This document shows, piece by piece, positions 61,591 through 64,000 of a DNA stretch of 64,000 nucleotides. Source of the stretch: Clostridium sp. 1001275B_160808_H3 (lineage in GTDB: Bacteria > Bacillota > Clostridia > Clostridiales > Clostridiaceae); the NCBI RefSeq assembly GCF_015550425.1, contig NZ_JADNAT010000004.1, positions 62,001 to 126,000 of the forward strand, read 5' to 3'. Numbering within the stretch: the stretch's first letter is position 1; each line of letters opens with the position of its first letter. Below the pieces are notes generated by a model. It made no database searches, was not told the DNA's origin, and worked only from the letters and a program-made list of their open reading frames with translations. A program made the position numbers and the translations under genes.

Positions 61591-61628
61591 ATGGTAGCAT
61601 TTCTTAATGAAAGGCTACCATGTTTTTG
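61591..61628 (+). terminator. Terminator of ndk
   Basis: ATGGTAGC (61591-61598) pairs with GCTACCAT (61614-61621), with an inner TTTC/GAAA stem, and is followed by GTTTTTG. Confidence 0.85.
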
Positions 61629-61656
61629 TTATTTAAAAAACTACTGTTAAAAGTTT

Positions 61657-62724
61657 TTAGTCTATCTTTACTTTTAACCATGCATCATCATATAGTTTTA
61701 TTTTATTTCCTAAATCTTTAAATATTTCACATTTATCAAGAACTTCTTCAGCTGGATAAACAGTTTCATCTTCTTGAGTTTCTTCATCTAACAATTTATA
61801 GGCAGCTGTATTAGGTGTTGCATAACCTATATATTCAACATTTTCTTTTGCATTTTCAGGATCTGATAAGAAGTTTATAAATTCTTCAGCTTCTGATTTA
61901 TGCTTAGCGCCTTTTGGTATAACCATAACATCAAACCATTTATTAGAACCTTCTTTTGGAACTATATATTGAAGGTTTAAATCAGGAGCTTCTTCTTGAA
62001 TAAAAATAGCATCGCCAGAATAAACAGTAGCAAAAGTAGCTTCTCCATTAATCATTTTATCCTTAACTTCATCCATGACATACGATTGAACTAAAGGCTT
62101 TTGTTTAATTAATTCATTTGCAGCTTCATCTAATTCATCTTTATCAACTGAATTTAAAGAATAACCAAGTTTAACTAAGGAAATAGCAAGCGTATCTCTT
62201 ATTGAATCAAACATAAATATTTCACCTTTATATTTAGGATTCCATAAAATATCCCAGCTATCTACAGGATCATCAACTTTATCAGCATCATATATTATTC
62301 CTATTGTTCCCCACATATAAGGAACAGAGTATTCATTGTTAGGATCATAAGGAAGGTTTTTAAAGTCTTCACCAATATTCACATAGTTAGGTATGTTATT
62401 AAAATCAATTTTTTCTAACATATCTTCATTTATCATTTTTTCAACCATATAATCAGAAGGGAAAATTAAATCATATGTTCCAGGGCTATTTTTCACCTTT
62501 TGATACATAATTTCATTAGACTCATAAGTATCATAAATTACATCTATACCAGTTTCTTCTTCAAATTTTGCAATTAAATCTTCATTTATGTAATCTCCAT
62601 AATTAAATACATTAAGAGTTCTTGTGCTTTTAGAACTATCTTCATTTTTAGAACATCCTACAAAAGATGAAGATATTAAAAATAATGAAGATAAAATAGC
62701 AATAGACTTTTTAAGCTTCTTCAA
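61657..62724 (-). CDS. potD: Polyamine ABC transporter, substrate-binding lipoprotein PotD
   Basis: Captures spermidine or putrescine outside the membrane. About 355 residues, with a lipoprotein signal peptide (KKSIAILSSLFLISSSFVGC) whose Cys is the lipidation site. The mature protein begins LNVFNYGDYINEDLIAKFEEETGIDVIYD, the classic PotD/F opening, and keeps YDLIFPSDYMVEKMI and VPYMWGTIGIIYD. I chose TTG 62724, six nt after GAGGTG; the ATG at 62763 is inside potC and has no ribosome binding site. The start overlaps the end of potC by 14 nt, so translation is coupled. Confidence 0.94.
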   Translation of the reverse strand: MKKLKKSIAILSSLFLISSSFVGCSKNEDSSKSTRTLNVFNYGDYINEDLIAKFEEETGIDVIYDTYESNEIMYQKVKNSPGTYDLIFPSDYMVEKMINEDMLEKIDFNNIPNYVNIGEDFKNLPYDPNNEYSVPYMWGTIGIIYDADKVDDPVDSWDILWNPKYKGEIFMFDSIRDTLAISLVKLGYSLNSVDKDELDEAANELIKQKPLVQSYVMDEVKDKMINGEATFATVYSGDAIFIQEEAPDLNLQYIVPKEGSNKWFDVMVIPKGAKHKSEAEEFINFLSDPENAKENVEYIGYATPNTAAYKLLDEETQEDETVYPAEEVLDKCEIFKDLGNKIKLYDDAWLKVKID

Positions 62725-63523
62725 TTTTATCACCTCTTGATGTAAATTCTTTTCTATTAGCAATTAATAGAAGAGTTAGAACAGTCACAAACATTAAAGT
62801 AGAAAGAGCATTAATTTCAGGTTTAATACCTCTTCTTGCCATAGCAAATATTTCTATAGAAAGGTTTGTAACTCCTGGACCAGCTGTAAAGAAACTAATA
62901 ACAAAATCATCAATAGACATTGTAAATGCCATTAGCATACCAGCAAAGATACCAGGCTTAATTTGAGGTAATATTATTTTTCTTAATGTATAAGATGGTG
63001 TAGCACCTAAGTCTAATGCAGCTTCTTCAACATTCTCAGGTAATTGTCTAAGCTTTGGTAAAACAGCTAAGATTACATATGGAATATTAAATGTAATATG
63101 AGCTAGCAGCATAGTAGTAAATCCAAAATCTAATTTTGTAAGTGGTCTTATGAATATAAATAAGCTCATTAAGGCAATACCGGTTACTATATCAGGATTT
63201 AATACAGGTAAATAATTTATATTTAATAAAAGAGCCTTCTTAGGTCCTTTCATTTTATTTATACCAATAGCTGCTAATGTACCAATTACTGTGGCCACTA
63301 CAGAAGAAATTATAGCTATAACAACTGTAAAGAATAAAGCTTGCATAATTCTTTCGTTCTTAAAAAGCTCGCCATACCATTTCAATGTAAATCCAGACCA
63401 TTTTCCCATAGTCTTAGAATCATTGAAGGAGAAGACTATTAAGGCAACTATAGGCGTATATAAAAATATGAATACAAGTAATAAATAAAATTTCTTAATA
63501 AAATTTTCAAACTTTTTTACCAT
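62711..63523 (-). CDS. potC: Polyamine ABC transporter permease PotC
   Basis: A 270-residue inner-membrane permease with six helices that pairs with PotB. It opens with the family-typical FYLLLVFIFLYTPIVALIVFSFNDSK. The EAA loop that contacts the ATPase is EEAALDLGATPSYTLRKIILPQIKPGI. It is in the middle of the pot operon, overlapping potB by seven nt and potD by 14 nt. The ribosome binding site GGAGG lies inside potB. Confidence 0.95.
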   Translation of the reverse strand: MVKKFENFIKKFYLLLVFIFLYTPIVALIVFSFNDSKTMGKWSGFTLKWYGELFKNERIMQALFFTVVIAIISSVVATVIGTLAAIGINKMKGPKKALLLNINYLPVLNPDIVTGIALMSLFIFIRPLTKLDFGFTTMLLAHITFNIPYVILAVLPKLRQLPENVEEAALDLGATPSYTLRKIILPQIKPGIFAGMLMAFTMSIDDFVISFFTAGPGVTNLSIEIFAMARRGIKPEINALSTLMFVTVLTLLLIANRKEFTSRGDKIEEA

Positions 63524-64000
63524 AATTGACCGCCTCCTTCTTTAGAATCAGAATTATCAAATTTACTCATTATAGCCATAGAAATTAATATTATTATCAT
63601 CATAAATATTGAAATAGATGAACCAAAGTTCCAATCACCCATCATAGTAAATTGTTGCTCTATTAAGTTACCTAAAAGCATATATTGTCCACCACCAAGT
63701 AATCTTGAAATTACAAATGTAGAAACAGCAGGCATAAATACCATAGTTATTCCTGAAACTACTCCAGGCATGCTCAATGGAAGTACTATCTTTCTAAATA
63801 CTTCACTTCTATTTGCACCTAAATCAGCAGCTGCATTTAATAAGTCCTTATCCATTTTTGATAAAACAGTATATATTGGAAGTACCATGAATGGTAAGAA
63901 ATTATAAATCATACCAAGAATTACAGCGCCATCATTATATAAGAAGGTAAAAGGACCAACTCCGAAATAGCCAAGAATATTATTTATAAATCCGTTTTTA
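63517..64000 (-). CDS. potB: Polyamine ABC transporter permease PotB, 5' end outside window
   Basis: The frame is open from the window edge and ends at 63517, giving about 160 C-terminal residues of a protein normally near 270-280. The EAA loop ADLGANRSEVFRKIVLPLSMPGVVSG is present, and the upstream part reads GPFTFLYNDGAVILGM before the internal ATG at 63912, which is not the start. The ATPase gene potA is expected further upstream, beyond the window. Confidence 0.94.
   Translation of the reverse strand, partial: KNGFINNILGYFGVGPFTFLYNDGAVILGMIYNFLPFMVLPIYTVLSKMDKDLLNAAADLGANRSEVFRKIVLPLSMPGVVSGITMVFMPAVSTFVISRLLGGGQYMLLGNLIEQQFTMMGDWNFGSSISIFMMIIILISMAIMSKFDNSDSKEGGGQLW

Noticed and set aside
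1..64000. CRISPR array or cas genes
   Set aside because: No set of evenly spaced direct repeats and no Cas-like protein was seen on either strand.

Overview
The window reads as a stretch of chromosome from a low-GC, spore-forming anaerobic Firmicute, most likely Clostridium sensu stricto. The reasons are the very A+T-rich sequence, strong AGGAGG-type ribosome binding sites with frequent TTG and GTG starts, a CIRCE-controlled hrcA-grpE-dnaK-dnaJ operon, a type B RNase P RNA, a T-box leader, a tandem glycine riboswitch, sporulation genes (yqfC, yqfD, a CotS-type kinase) and pyruvate phosphate dikinase beside a CcpN-type repressor. I see no prophage, insertion sequence, CRISPR array or plasmid gene.

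Positions 1-33100 are mostly a conserved housekeeping backbone on the plus strand. It runs lepA (3' end), hemW, the heat-shock operon, prmA-rsmE-mtaB (ribosome and tRNA methylation), a HIT protein, rpsU, yqfC-yqfD-pgpH-ybeY-dgkA/PAP2-era-recO, ccpN, ppdK, dgt-dnaG-rpoD, trmK and a Nif3-family gene. Accessory genes are set into it: a patatin-like lipase (minus strand), a small L25-like protein, a siroheme sulfite/nitrite reductase, thiol peroxidase, and a CotS-type kinase (minus strand). The yqeY gene often found between rpsU and yqfC is absent; its place is a structured noncoding stretch.

Positions 33100-46800 are looser: rnpB, several small proteins of unknown function, two small membrane proteins, an old yellow enzyme, a hemerythrin, galM, a potassium channel followed by a GH8/GH126-like glycosidase, a YhgE/Pip membrane protein, a decayed alpha-glucosidase tail, tRNA-Leu(GAG), a DUF3592 protein and a serine hydrolase. 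Positions 46900-50530 hold a short accessory cassette: a gene remnant, a WYL-type regulator, a GyrI-like protein, a YoaP-type acetyltransferase and an SPL-like radical SAM protein.

Positions 50700-64000 are metabolic and regulatory: ppaX with a 2-hydroxyacid dehydrogenase, T-box-controlled leuA, a PadR regulator with a HAAS/VanZ-like membrane partner, aspartate 4-decarboxylase divergent from a glycine-riboswitch-controlled AGCS symporter, a membrane-anchored glucosaminidase, acylphosphatase, ndk, and a polyamine ABC transporter (potB-potC-potD, minus strand, running off the window end).

The most interesting signals are mainly regulatory. The dnaG Shine-Dalgarno sits in a perfect hairpin inside a small overlapping upstream ORF. 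A full match to the sigma-H consensus lies upstream of dgt-dnaG-rpoD. A Leu T-box with a CUC specifier shares the window with its cognate tRNA-Leu(GAG). Two intergenic regions, after rpsU and after leuA, carry unexplained structure. I found no clearly new multi-gene defence or biosynthetic system; the WYL/GyrI/YoaP/SPL cassette is the best candidate for an under-described functional unit.
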